Assembly: GCF_003002095.1 (NCBI RefSeq)
Contig: NZ_PVZC01000007.1
Location: forward strand, 1-64,000
Source: Allonocardiopsis opalescens
GTDB lineage: Bacteria; Actinomycetota; Actinomycetes; Streptosporangiales; Streptosporangiaceae
Length of the DNA: 64,000 bases
Reading direction: 5' to 3'
A program made the position numbers and the translations under genes. The notes below the pieces were generated by a model. The model did no database searches and had not been told where the DNA came from. It saw only the letters and a program-made list of their open reading frames with translations. Positions 16,996 to 25,542 of this stretch are shown here, in pieces. Positions within the stretch are counted from its first letter, which is position 1; the number at the start of each line of letters is the position of its first letter.

Positions 16996-17991
16996 GTGAA
17001 GGTCGCTGTTCTTGGCGCTGGTGCCATCGGCGCATACGTGGGCGCAGCCTTGTCGCGCGCCGGAGCCGAGGTCCATCTCATCGCTCGAAAGGCGCACCTG
17101 GAGGCGCTCCGCCGCGACGGTGTGCGCGTGCTCAGCCCGCGCGGCGATTTCACCGCGCACCCGCATGCCACCGACGACCCGAACGAGGTGGGCCCGGTCG
17201 ACTATGTCTTCCTGGGTCTCAAGGCCAACTCCTACGCCTCGTCGGGCCCACTCCTCAACCCGCTGCTGCACGACACCACCGCCGTGATCGCCGCGCAGAA
17301 CGGCATCCCGTGGTGGTACTTCCACAAGCTGTCCGGGCCCTATGAGAACTACCGGATCCAGACGGTCGACCCCGACGGCGCCGTCACCAAGACCCTCACC
17401 ATGGAGCGCGCCATCGGCTGCGTCGTCTACGCGGCGACCGAGATCGAGGCGCCCGGCGTGATCCGCCACCTGGAGGGCACCCGCTTCTCGATCGGCGAGC
17501 CCGACCAGACCCGGTCGCAGCGCTGCCTGGACTTCAGCGCGGCCATGGTGGCCGGCGGGCTGAAGTGCCCGGTCGAGACCGACCTGCGCAACGACATCTG
17601 GGTCAAGCTGATGGGCAACATCGCGTTCAACCCGATCAGCGCGCTGACCCGCTCCACGATGGCCCAGATCTGCCGCAACCGCGACACCCGCGAACTGGTC
17701 ACCACGATGATGCGCGAGACCGTCGACGTGGCCGAGCGCGTGGGCAGCAGCCCCAGCATCTCCATCGAGCGGCGGCTGGCCGGCGCCGAGCGCACCGGGG
17801 ACCACAAGACCTCCACCCTCCAGGACCTGGAGAAGGGCAAGCCGCTCGAACTCGACGTCATCCTGGCCGCCGTGGTCGAACTGGCCGACCTCACCGGGGC
17901 CGAGGTGCCCACGCTGCGCGCGGTCAACGCGGTGGCGGGCCTGCTCAACGAGCGGGTGCAGGCTGGCGATCTCGTTCCGACGCCCGCATGA
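16996..17991 (+). CDS. PanE-family reductase, candidate oxalyl-CoA reductase (PanE2-like)
   Basis: A 331-residue ketopantoate reductase-family protein with an N-terminal NADP Rossmann motif VAVLGAGAIGAYVGAAL, central AAQNGIPWWYFHKLSG and the family Lys in IWVKLMGNIAFNPISAL. In Methylobacterium extorquens a PanE2 paralogue reduces oxalyl-CoA to glyoxylate for carbon assimilation. The operator and the position between moeA and fdhA make the same role likely here, giving the island an assimilatory branch beside oxidation through formate. True ketopantoate reductase is the alternative, but no other pantothenate gene is near. The GTG at 16996 follows GGACGGAG. Confidence 0.75.
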   Translation: MKVAVLGAGAIGAYVGAALSRAGAEVHLIARKAHLEALRRDGVRVLSPRGDFTAHPHATDDPNEVGPVDYVFLGLKANSYASSGPLLNPLLHDTTAVIAAQNGIPWWYFHKLSGPYENYRIQTVDPDGAVTKTLTMERAIGCVVYAATEIEAPGVIRHLEGTRFSIGEPDQTRSQRCLDFSAAMVAGGLKCPVETDLRNDIWVKLMGNIAFNPISALTRSTMAQICRNRDTRELVTTMMRETVDVAERVGSSPSISIERRLAGAERTGDHKTSTLQDLEKGKPLELDVILAAVVELADLTGAEVPTLRAVNAVAGLLNERVQAGDLVPTPA

Positions 17992-18011
17992 TTGACTGAG
18001 ACACAGGCTTT

Positions 18012-18017
18012 GTATAC
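18012..18017 (+). promoter_or_regulatory. Operator half-site before fdhA
   Basis: A perfect GTATAC half-site with no matching right half, 21 bases before the fdhA ATG. It may be a degenerate operator or a -10 element (TATACA). fdhA may also be read from the panE promoter, since the gap is only 47 bases. Confidence 0.4.
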
Positions 18018-18038
18018 ACCGGCCCCCTGGAGACGACC

Positions 18039-20000
18039 ATGAAGTACACCCGGCTCACCCAGCCGCTCGTCAGGGACAACGGAGAGCTGCGCCCCGCCAG
18101 CTGGGACGAGGCTCTGGACCGCGCCGCCGCGGGCTTCCAGCGGAACCTGGACGCCCACGGGCCCGACGCGTACGGGATGTTCTCGTGCTCGCGCGCCACG
18201 AACGAGATGAACTTCATGGCCCAGAAGTTCACCCGCGTGGTGATGGGCAGCAACAACGTCGACTCCTGCAACCGAACTTGACACGCTCCCAGCGTCGCCG
18301 GTCTGGCGGCAGTGTTCGGTGCCGGTGGTGGCACCTCCTCCTACCAGGAGATCGAAGAGACCGACGTCATCGTGATGTGGGGCTCGAACGCGCGTGAGAC
18401 GCACCCGATCTTCTTCCACCACCTCCTCAAGGGCGTGCGCAACGGCGCGCGGCTGTTCGTCGTCGACCCCAGGCGCACCAGCTCGGCCAAGTGGGCCGAC
18501 CGCTGGCTGGGCCTGAACGTCGGCACGGACATCGCGCTCGCCAATGCCGTCGCCCGCGAGATCATCCATGCCGGGCTGTACAACGAGACCTTCGTCCGGC
18601 GCGCCACCACGGGCTTCGAGGAGCTCAAGGCCGCCGTCGAACCCTGGACCCTGGAGGTCGCCGCTCAGGAGACCGGGGTTCCGGCCGACTCGATCCGGGA
18701 GCTGGCCCACGCCTACGCGCGGGCCGACCGGGCGCAGATCTGCTGGACCCTGGGCATCACCGAGCACCACAACGCCACCGACAACGTCCGGGCGCTGATC
18801 AACCTGTCCCTGCTCACGGGCCACGTGGGCCGGTACGGCTCGGGCCTGAACCCGCTGCGCGGCCAGAACAACGTGCAGGGCGGCGGCGACATGGGCGCCA
18901 TCCCCAACCGGCTGGCGGGCTTCCAGGACATCCTGGACCCCGAGGTGCGGCAGAAGTTCGGCTCGGCGTGGGGCGTGGAGATCCAGCCCCGCTACGGCAA
19001 GCACCTCACCCAGATGCTGGAGGCGATGGACGAGGGCACGCTGACCTCGGTCTACTGCATCGGCGAGAACCCGGCGCAGTCCGAGGCCGACGCGGGCCAC
19101 ACCATCAAGCGGCTGAAGGGCCTGGACCACCTGGTGGTGCAGGACATCTTCCTCACCCGTACGGCCGAACTGGCCGACGTGGTGCTGCCCGCCGCGGCGG
19201 CGTGGTGCGAGTCGGACGGCACCGTCACCAACAGCGAACGAAGGGTGCAGCGCGTCCGCAAGGCGCTCGACCCGCCGCCCGGAGCCCGGGACGACATCGA
19301 CATCATCTGCGAGATCGCGCGCCGGATGGGGCACGACTGGAACCACCCGTCGGCCGAGGACATCTGGAACGAGGTCCGCTCGCTGTCGCCGATGCACTAC
19401 GGGATGACCTACGAGCGGCTGGAGCGCCTGCACGGCATCCAGTGGCCGTGCTTCAGCCTGGACGAGCTGGAGCCGACCTACCTGCACCACCGCCTGTGGG
19501 AGGCCGACCCTGACAAGCGCGGCGAACCCGCGCCCTTCAAGGCGGTCGAGCACGCCCTGCCCGTCGACGTCCTGGACGACGACTTCCCGCTGCGGATGAC
19601 CACCGGCCGGCGGCTGGACTCCTACAACACGGGTGTCCAGTCCAGCGGCTACGACTCCCCGCTGCGCCGGGGCGAGACCCTGGACCTGGGCCCCGAGGAC
19701 GCCGAGCAGCTGGGCGTCACCGAGGGCGAACTGGTGCGGATCGTCTCCCGGCGGGGGTCGATCATCGCCCCGGTCCGGCTCGACACCGCTCTGCGCCGGG
19801 GGCTGGTCTTCATGACCTTCCATTTCCCCGACGAGATCGACGTCAACGCCCTCACCATCGAGGCGACCGACCCCATCGCCGGCACCTCGGAGTACAAGGC
19901 GACCGCGGTACGGGTCGAACGCCTGTCCCGCGCCGAGGCCGAGAAGGGACTGATCGCCCAGCGCAAACAGGCCCAGGACCGCGCGGCCCTGGCCCGCTGA
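18039..20000 (+). CDS. fdhA: Formate dehydrogenase catalytic subunit, selenocysteine-containing (TGA at 18279-18281 read as Sec)
   Basis: A 653-residue Mo/W-bis-MGD formate dehydrogenase chain with Sec at residue 81. The codon is an in-frame TGA in the context VDSCNRT-U-HAPSVAGL, matching the E. coli FdhF active site CCARVUHGPSVAGL, including the catalytic His after Sec. Reading continues without a gap: MWGSNARETHPIFFHHLL, GQNNVQGGGDMGAIPN, and a C-terminal dinucleotide-binding domain with TTGRRLDSYNTGVQS. It lacks the N-terminal Fe4S4 domain normal in the family; that domain is found at the end of the 22458-23429 product. ATG 18039 has GGAGA five bases upstream. Tools that treat TGA as stop would split it into an 80-residue peptide and an ORF starting inside. 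It oxidises formate from the oxalyl-CoA route to CO2. Confidence 0.93.
18282..18310 (+). promoter_or_regulatory. Bacterial SECIS element in fdhA
   Basis: Downstream of the TGA, a stem CGCC/GGCG (18296-18299 with 18305-18308, extended by U-G and G-C pairs) closes a GGTCT loop at 18300-18304. The loop is identical to the E. coli fdhF SECIS loop (GGUCU), and 18 bases separate the TGA from it, the same spacing as in E. coli. It should recruit SelB. Confidence 0.85.
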
Positions 20001-20002
20001 CC

Positions 20003-20043
20003 CCCGTCCGGGCGGGCGACCCCTCCCGGCCCGCCCGGACGGG
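20003..20043 (+). terminator. Terminator hairpin after fdhA
   Basis: A perfect 15-bp GC-rich inverted repeat (20003-20017 with 20029-20043) begins two bases after the fdhA stop codon. No U-run, as usual in this phylum. Confidence 0.75.
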
Positions 20044-20057
20044 AACCACCATCCAGC

Positions 20058-20092
20058 GGAGCGGTCCGCCGGCGACGCCGACGGACCGCTCC
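20058..20092 (+). terminator. Second hairpin in the fdhA-diaphorase gap
   Basis: A perfect 11-bp stem (20058-20068 with 20082-20092). The 328-base gap 20001-20328 holds two hairpins, then the operator at 20191 and no ORF, so the diaphorase operon starts from its own promoter. Confidence 0.5.
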
Positions 20093-20190
20093 GGACCGGA
20101 CGTACCGGGCCGCGCGACGGCCCGTGGCGGACGGCAGGAGTAGTCTGAGCGTTGCGTCAGTGCTTGTGTCTTGCACCACGTCGCACCGAG

Positions 20191-20217
20191 GCATACCGTA
20201 GACGGCATACAGAATCC
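20191..20217 (+). promoter_or_regulatory. Oxalate-regulon operator before the diaphorase operon
   Basis: GCATAC-C-GTAGAC (20191-20203, one mismatch), followed one base later by a second GCATAC half-site (20205-20210) with a poor right half. It lies about 115 bases before the start codon. Confidence 0.65.
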
Positions 20218-20328
20218 AGGTAACAGTGGCTCCGTATCGTCTACGCACATCCGCGGGGCATCAGCCCGCTCCACGGGTCGCTTCGACGACCGCGCTGACC
20301 GGCGCCCCATCGGAAAGCTGAGGTTGAC

Positions 20329-22461
20329 GTGGATCTACGTTTCCTCGACGCACTGCCGTCGTCGGAGGAACAGGCCGCGGTGGACGCGGTGCTCGGGCCA
20401 CCCGACTCCGCGTGGGTCGGCGGTGCGCGCACCGAGGACGACCTGCGCCGCGCGCACGGCGGGCACGCCGCGCGGGGGCAGCGGCACCTGCTGCTGCCCG
20501 TGCTGCACGCGGTCAACGACCGGGTCGGCTACCTGAGCCAGGCCGCGCTCGACTACGTCTGCCGGCGGCTCACCGTGCCGCCGGCCGAGGCGTACGGCGT
20601 GGCCACCTTCTACGCGATGTTCGCGGTGCGCGAGCGGCCGAAGAAGGTGATGCACGTCTGCACCGACATCGCCTGCAAGGCGCTCGGCTCCGACGCGCTG
20701 GTCGCGGAGCTGGAGGAGCGCGTCGGCCACCACGGCCCGCGCGGCGCCGACGCCGAGGTGGAGTGGCACCACAGCCCCTGCCTGGGCATGTGCGAGCGCG
20801 GCCCGGCCGCGCTCACCCTGGAGGCCGGCGAGCCGCCGACCTACGCCGTCTCCGCCCCTGCCACCTGCGAGGTGCTCGCGCGCCTGGGCGGCCGCGCCGC
20901 CCCGGCCGCCGCCCCCGGCGACGCCTCGGCCAACGGGCACCGCGAGGGCGCCGAGGTCGGGCTGGCCCCGGTCGACGGCGCCGCCTTCACCGGCGCGGCC
21001 GAGCCCGCTGGTGCGGCCGCCCCGCCGGCCGGGGCACCGGCCGACGCCTCGGCCGAGCCCCCGGCGCGCACCGCCGACCCCTCCGTCGAGCCGGCCGCGG
21101 CCTCCCCGCTCACCTTCGGCACCGCCCTGATCCCGGGCGGCGAGCCCGAGCCGCCCGCCGAGGCGGCCGTACCGCAGGCGGGCGACCCCGAGCTGGTGCT
21201 GCTGCGCCGGATCGGCACCGTCGACCCCGAGAGCCTGGACGACTACCGCGCCGCGGGCGGCTACAACGCGCTGCGGCAGGCCTTCAAGATCGGGCCGGCC
21301 CGCGTCATCCAGGAGGTGCTGGACTCCGGCCTGGTCGGGCGCGGCGGCGCCGCCTTCCCCACCGGCCGCAAGTGGGACGCCACCGCCCGCCAGCCCGACC
21401 GGCCCAAGTACCTGATCTGCAATGCCGACGAGAGCGAGCCGGGAACCTTCAAGGACCGCGTGGTCATCGAGGGCGACCCCTTCTCGCTGGTGGAGTCGAT
21501 GACGATCGCCGGCTACGCGATCGGCGCCACCCACGGCTACGTCTACTTGCGCGGCGAGTACCCCCGGGCGCTCCAGCGGCTGGAGAACGCGCTGGCCGCC
21601 GCACGCGAGCGGAACCTCCTGGGCACCGACATCCTCGGCACCGGCTTCGACTTCGACATCGAGGTCCGCCGGGGCGCGGGCGCCTACATCTGCGGCGAGG
21701 AGACCGCGATCTTCAACTCCATCGAGGGCGAGCGCGGCGAGCCGCGCAGCAAGCCCCCGTTCCCGGTGGAGAAGGGCCTGTTCGGCAAGCCCACCGTCAT
21801 CAACAACGTCGAGACGCTGATCAACGTGCTGCCCATCCTGGAGATGGGCGGCCCCGGCTACGCCGCGATCGGCACCGGCCGCTCCACCGGGCCCAAGCTG
21901 TTCTGCGTGTCGGGCACGGTACGCCGCCCCGGCATCTACGAACTGCCCTTCGGCGCCACCCTGCGCGAACTGCTGGAGCTGGCCGGCGGCGCCCCCGAGG
22001 GGCGCGAGATCCGCGCCGTCCTGCTCGGCGGCGCCGCGGGCGGCTTCGTCCGCGGCGACGAACTCGACATCCCGCTCACCTTCGAGGGCACCCGCGAGGC
22101 CGGCACCACGCTCGGCTCGGGCGTGATCCTGGTGCTGGACGACACCGTCGACCTCGGCGGTGTGCTGCTGCGCATCGCGCAGTTCTTCCGGGACGAATCC
22201 TGCGGCCAGTGCGTGCCGTGCCGGGTCGGCACGGTGCGCCAGGAGGAGGCGCTGCACCGCATGGTGAACGCCCCCGCCGGGCGCCGCACCGACCTCACCC
22301 TGCTGCGGGAGGTGGGCGGCGCCATGCGCGACGCCTCCATCTGCGGCCTCGGCCAGACCGCGTGGAACGCGGTGGAGTCGGCCATCGACCGGCTCGGCGT
22401 GTTCCCGCTGGAACCTGCCGGCGGGTCCGGCGGCACCTCTGCTGGAACGGAGCAGCCATGA
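20329..22461 (+). CDS. NuoE-NuoF-like fusion (formate dehydrogenase NADH/diaphorase subunit)
   Basis: A 710-residue fusion. Residues about 1-180 are a thioredoxin-fold [2Fe-2S] NuoE/FdsG domain (VCTDIACKALGSDAL and HSPCLGMCERG). An Ala/Pro-rich linker of about 100 residues follows, then a NuoF/FdsB domain from about residue 285 with the FMN site (GRGGAAFPTGRKW), the NAD site (GAYICGEETAIFNSIEG) and the N3 [4Fe-4S] cysteines (ESCGQCVPCRVGT). It passes electrons from formate to NAD+. The fusion of FdsG and FdsB is not universal in the family. The start is GTG 20329 with GAGG upstream; the stop overlaps the next ATG (ATGA). Confidence 0.9.
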   Translation: MDLRFLDALPSSEEQAAVDAVLGPPDSAWVGGARTEDDLRRAHGGHAARGQRHLLLPVLHAVNDRVGYLSQAALDYVCRRLTVPPAEAYGVATFYAMFAVRERPKKVMHVCTDIACKALGSDALVAELEERVGHHGPRGADAEVEWHHSPCLGMCERGPAALTLEAGEPPTYAVSAPATCEVLARLGGRAAPAAAPGDASANGHREGAEVGLAPVDGAAFTGAAEPAGAAAPPAGAPADASAEPPARTADPSVEPAAASPLTFGTALIPGGEPEPPAEAAVPQAGDPELVLLRRIGTVDPESLDDYRAAGGYNALRQAFKIGPARVIQEVLDSGLVGRGGAAFPTGRKWDATARQPDRPKYLICNADESEPGTFKDRVVIEGDPFSLVESMTIAGYAIGATHGYVYLRGEYPRALQRLENALAAARERNLLGTDILGTGFDFDIEVRRGAGAYICGEETAIFNSIEGERGEPRSKPPFPVEKGLFGKPTVINNVETLINVLPILEMGGPGYAAIGTGRSTGPKLFCVSGTVRRPGIYELPFGATLRELLELAGGAPEGREIRAVLLGGAAGGFVRGDELDIPLTFEGTREAGTTLGSGVILVLDDTVDLGGVLLRIAQFFRDESCGQCVPCRVGTVRQEEALHRMVNAPAGRRTDLTLLREVGGAMRDASICGLGQTAWNAVESAIDRLGVFPLEPAGGSGGTSAGTEQP

Positions 22462-23429
22462 CCATCCAGGACGACACCGTGCGGCGCACCGGCATGAGCG
22501 TCCCGCTGGCGCCACCGCGCCGGCTGGTGGAGCTGTCCATCGACGGCGAGACCATCGCGGTGCCCGAGGGCGAGACGATCCTGACCGCGTGCGAGACCGC
22601 GGGCAAGGACATCCCGACCCTGTGCTACGGCGACACCCTCACCCCCAAGAACGCCTGCCGCGTGTGCGTGGTGGAGCTGGAGGGCGCCCGCGTGCTCGCC
22701 CCGGCCTGCTCGCGCAAGGTCGAGGCGGGCATGGTCGTCAAGACCGACTCCGAGCGGGCCAGGCACAGCCGCAAGCTGGTGCTGGAGCTGCTGGCCTCCT
22801 CCGTCGACCTGTCCACCACCCCGCGCGCCGCGGAGTGGCTGGAGTCCTACGGCGCCGAACCGGAGCGCTTCGGCCCGGCGGCCGCGCCCGCCGCCATCGG
22901 CGAGCGCGACAAGCTGCACGCGGGCGCGCACGAGCTGCCCAGCGGCGAGGCGGCGGCCACCGTCCACCAGCCGCCGAAGGTCGACAACGAGCTGTACGTA
23001 CGCGACTACGCCAAGTGCATCCTGTGCTACAAATGCGTTGACGCATGCGGCGAACAGTGGCAGAACACCTTTGCCATCGGGGTCGCAGGCCGTGGATTCG
23101 ACGCTCGGATCTCCACCGAGCACAACAATCCGCTTCCGGACTCCGCATGCGTGTACTGCGGTAACTGCATCGAGGTGTGTCCGACCGGAGCGCTCTCCTT
23201 CAAGAGCGAGTTCGACCGGCGCGCCGAGGGCAGCTGGGACGAGTCGCGGCAGACGCAGACCACCACGATCTGCACCTACTGCGGGGTCGGCTGCAATGTC
23301 ACCCTGCACGTCCAGGACAACGAGATCGTGAAGGTCACCTCGCCGCACGAGAACCCGGTCACCCACGGCAACCTCTGCATCAAGGGACGCTTCGGCTTCC
23401 AGCACGTTCAGAACCGCCGGAGGGACTGA
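22458..23429 (+). CDS. NuoG-like iron-sulfur subunit carrying the displaced Fe4S4 domain of formate dehydrogenase
   Basis: A 323-residue protein. It has a plant-type [2Fe-2S] domain (LCYGDTLTPKNACRVCVVEL, then PACS) and two [4Fe-4S] ferredoxin motifs (CILCYKCVDACGE and CVYCGNCIEVCPTGAL). The last 65 residues (TTTICTYCGVGCNVTLHV, HGNLCIKGRFGFQHVQNR) are the N-terminal Fe4S4 domain normally fused to the catalytic chain. The His/Cys-ligated cluster usual in NuoG is not visible. FdhA begins YTRLTQPLVR, exactly where this protein would continue in an FdsA-type chain. Thus one chain has become two, with gene order reversed. Codons around 23030-23200 are noticeably less GC-rich than the rest. It bridges FdhA and the NuoEF fusion. 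Confidence 0.88.
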   Translation: MTIQDDTVRRTGMSVPLAPPRRLVELSIDGETIAVPEGETILTACETAGKDIPTLCYGDTLTPKNACRVCVVELEGARVLAPACSRKVEAGMVVKTDSERARHSRKLVLELLASSVDLSTTPRAAEWLESYGAEPERFGPAAAPAAIGERDKLHAGAHELPSGEAAATVHQPPKVDNELYVRDYAKCILCYKCVDACGEQWQNTFAIGVAGRGFDARISTEHNNPLPDSACVYCGNCIEVCPTGALSFKSEFDRRAEGSWDESRQTQTTTICTYCGVGCNVTLHVQDNEIVKVTSPHENPVTHGNLCIKGRFGFQHVQNRRRD

Positions 23430-23436
23430 GAGCCTC

Positions 23437-24297
23437 ATGGGCAGGGTCACGGTGCGCACCCCGATGGTGCGCGTGCGCGACGGCGAGCCGTCCGCCAGGG
23501 TCGACACCCTGGTGGTCGAGGAGCCGCTGGAGATCAGGCTGAAGGGCAAGCCGCTCACGATCACCATGCGCACGCCCGGACACGACTTCGACCTGGCGGC
23601 CGGCTTCCTGGTCAGCGAGGGCGTGGTGCGCCGCGCGGCCGACATCACCGCGATCCGCTACTGCGCGGGTGCCACCGCCGACGGCTCCAACACCTACAAC
23701 GTGCTCGACGTGTCGCTCGCCGAGGGGGTGGCCATGCCCGAGGCCACCCTGGAGCGCAACTTCTACACCACCTCCTCGTGCGGGCTGTGCGGCAAGGCCA
23801 GCCTGGACGCCGTGCGCACCATCGCGCACTGGACGGTGGCCGAGGACCCCGTGCGCTTCACCCCGGAGCAGATCGCGGCCCTGCCCGACAAGCTGCGCGC
23901 GGCGCAGAAGGTCTTCGACCGCACCGGCGGGCTGCACGCCGCCGGGCTCTTCGACGCCGACGGCGAGCTGCTGTGCCTGCGCGAGGACGTCGGCCGGCAC
24001 AACGCCGTCGACAAGCTCGTCGGCTGGGCCGTCCAGCAGGACCGGCTGCCGCTGCGCGGCACCGTGCTGATGCTCTCCGGCCGCGCCTCCTTCGAGCTGA
24101 CCCAGAAGGCGGTGATGGCGGGCATCCCGGTGATGGCGGCGGTGTCGGCGCCGTCGTCGCTCGCGGTCGACCTCGCCGAGGAGTCCGGCGTCACCCTGAT
24201 TGGTTTCCTGCGCGGAACCACGATGAACGTCTACGCCGGACGGGACCGGCTCAACCTGGAAGCGGCGTCTCCGACGCCAATGGCGGCGCCAGGCTGA
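23437..24297 (+). CDS. fdhD: Formate dehydrogenase accessory sulfurtransferase
   Basis: A 286-residue FdhD, which relays sulfur from a cysteine desulfurase to the Mo/W-bis-MGD cofactor and is essential for formate dehydrogenase activity. The catalytic loop is TTSSCGLCGKASLD (CxxC). Also present are FDLAAGFLVSEGVV near residue 50, EDVGRHNAVDKLVG, SGRASFELTQKAVMAGIPV and a GFLRGTTMNVYAG end. It starts 7 bases after the NuoG-like stop and closes the operon; a hairpin follows. Confidence 0.95.
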   Translation: MGRVTVRTPMVRVRDGEPSARVDTLVVEEPLEIRLKGKPLTITMRTPGHDFDLAAGFLVSEGVVRRAADITAIRYCAGATADGSNTYNVLDVSLAEGVAMPEATLERNFYTTSSCGLCGKASLDAVRTIAHWTVAEDPVRFTPEQIAALPDKLRAAQKVFDRTGGLHAAGLFDADGELLCLREDVGRHNAVDKLVGWAVQQDRLPLRGTVLMLSGRASFELTQKAVMAGIPVMAAVSAPSSLAVDLAEESGVTLIGFLRGTTMNVYAGRDRLNLEAASPTPMAAPG

Positions 24298-24323
24298 ACC
24301 ACCCGCCCACTCGCGTGGGCGAC

Positions 24324-24361
24324 GGACCGGTCGGCGACCCGCCCCCTGCGCCGACCGGTCC
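24324..24361. terminator. Terminator hairpin after fdhD
   Basis: A perfect 13-bp stem (24324-24336 with 24349-24361). A smaller 7-bp inverted repeat follows at 24412-24436. Together they lie between the convergent fdhD and SGNH genes. Confidence 0.7.
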
Positions 24362-24440
24362 GGATACCTCCGGCGCCGCCCGAGCCCCCTCGGCCGGCGC
24401 CGGTTCCCTTTCCGGCGGCACGGTGGCCACCGCCGGTCCG

Positions 24441-25157
24441 TCAGCCGCCCAGCACGCCGTCGAGGGCGGCGAACCAGTTGGCGGCGATCTTGGCGTCGCC
24501 GGACGCGCTCGGGTGGACGCCGTCGTAGGTGTCGGCTCCGGTGTCGAAGCCCGTCCACTGGTCCACCACGACCACCGGCGAACGCGCCGTGCTGATCCCG
24601 GCCGCCCACCCGGGGATGGCCGCGTTCAGCTCCCGGACGCGGTTCCCGCAGTCGGCGCAGCTGCGCGCCGGGTCCATCGGGATGATCTGCGCCACCAGCA
24701 CCGTCATGTCCGGATTCTGCGCCCGCATCTGCCGCACCAGGGTGCTGTAGGCGTCCAGGACGGTCGCGGTGGGCCGCGCGCTCCACACGTCGTTGGTGCC
24801 GAAGTGCATCAGCACCACGTCGGGCTCGGTGGCGGCCAGCCATCCCGGCAGCTGGTTCTGCGCCGCGACATTGGTGACCAGCGCCCCGCCGTGGCCCTCG
24901 TTGTCGCCGTCATAGGGCACCGAGCAGCCCTGCGGCCCGAGCGTGCCGACGAAGTCGATCGCGGTGTGGCCGGCGTCCCGCAGCTCGTTCCACAGCAGCG
25001 CCCGCCAGCATCCGGGCGACCCGGTGATGGAGTCGCCGAGCGGCATGATCCGCACCGGCCCGGCCCCGGCCGAGGCCGGAGCCCCGAACCCGAGCACCGC
25101 CCCCACCAGCACGAACACGGCCACCAGAGCAGACGGGCGGAAGGGTCTTCCACGCAT
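24441..25157 (-). CDS. Secreted SGNH/GDSL-type hydrolase
   Basis: A 238-residue protein with a signal peptide (MRGRPFRPSALVAVFVLVGA, AGAPASAGA-like cleavage region near residue 30). The four SGNH blocks follow: GDSIT (nucleophile Ser), Gly in the NEGHGG region, FGTNDVW, and DGVHPSASGD with the catalytic Asp and His. It likely hydrolyses an ester outside the cell, perhaps of a carbohydrate or lipid. ATG 25157 is chosen because it starts the signal peptide; the reading frame extends upstream without support. It faces the formate dehydrogenase operon and shows no link to either cluster. Confidence 0.88.
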   Translation of the reverse strand: MRGRPFRPSALVAVFVLVGAVLGFGAPASAGAGPVRIMPLGDSITGSPGCWRALLWNELRDAGHTAIDFVGTLGPQGCSVPYDGDNEGHGGALVTNVAAQNQLPGWLAATEPDVVLMHFGTNDVWSARPTATVLDAYSTLVRQMRAQNPDMTVLVAQIIPMDPARSCADCGNRVRELNAAIPGWAAGISTARSPVVVVDQWTGFDTGADTYDGVHPSASGDAKIAANWFAALDGVLGG

Positions 25158-25440
25158 GACGAACCAACTCTCAGAGCCAGTTGACCGCGGGCGTCGAAGA
25201 CCGGCGAACCGGCCCGCCCCAAGTGAAACAGCCACCCCCACCGAACACAACCGGTTCAGCAAGACCATCCTCACCCTCCGCGCCGCTCCGATCACCCGAC
25301 CCCGCCCGGCGTCCCGCCTCCGCCACGCCCGCGGCCGCACCTGCCAATTCGAGTTGCCGGATACGCAGATTCGGCTAGAGTTCTACCTGCAGCCCCGAAC
25401 AGGAGCCCCGGCCAAGCGGCCCGACTCCCTGGGACAGCAT
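25158..25440. other. Intergenic stretch without recognisable gene
   Basis: This 283-base gap upstream of the SGNH hydrolase and the tRNA genes has no ORF with coding character and no operator-like palindrome. It presumably contains the promoters for both sides. Confidence 0.5.
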
Positions 25441-25513
25441 GCGGACGTGGCTCAGTTGGTAGAGCATCACCTTGCCAAGGTGAGGGTCGCGGGTTCGAAT
25501 CCCGTCGTCCGCT
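25441..25513 (+). tRNA. tRNA-Gly (anticodon GCC)
   Basis: Full cloverleaf: acceptor GCGGACG pairs with CGTCCGC, anticodon stem TCACC/GGTGA around TTGCCAA, T arm with TTCGAAT. CCA is not encoded. Confidence 0.95.
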
Positions 25514-25542
25514 CGGAGTAGGATCGCACCCCGATCCAACGC

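Noticed and set aside
18039-20000. fdhA read as a frameshifted or nonsense pseudogene
   Set aside because: The TGA is exactly at the Sec position, flanked by conserved residues in the same frame, with a SECIS hairpin and selD nearby.
24943-25521. Rightward open frame over the SGNH hydrolase 5' region and tRNA-Gly
   Set aside because: It overlaps a structural tRNA and a signal-peptide gene and shows no coding character of its own.
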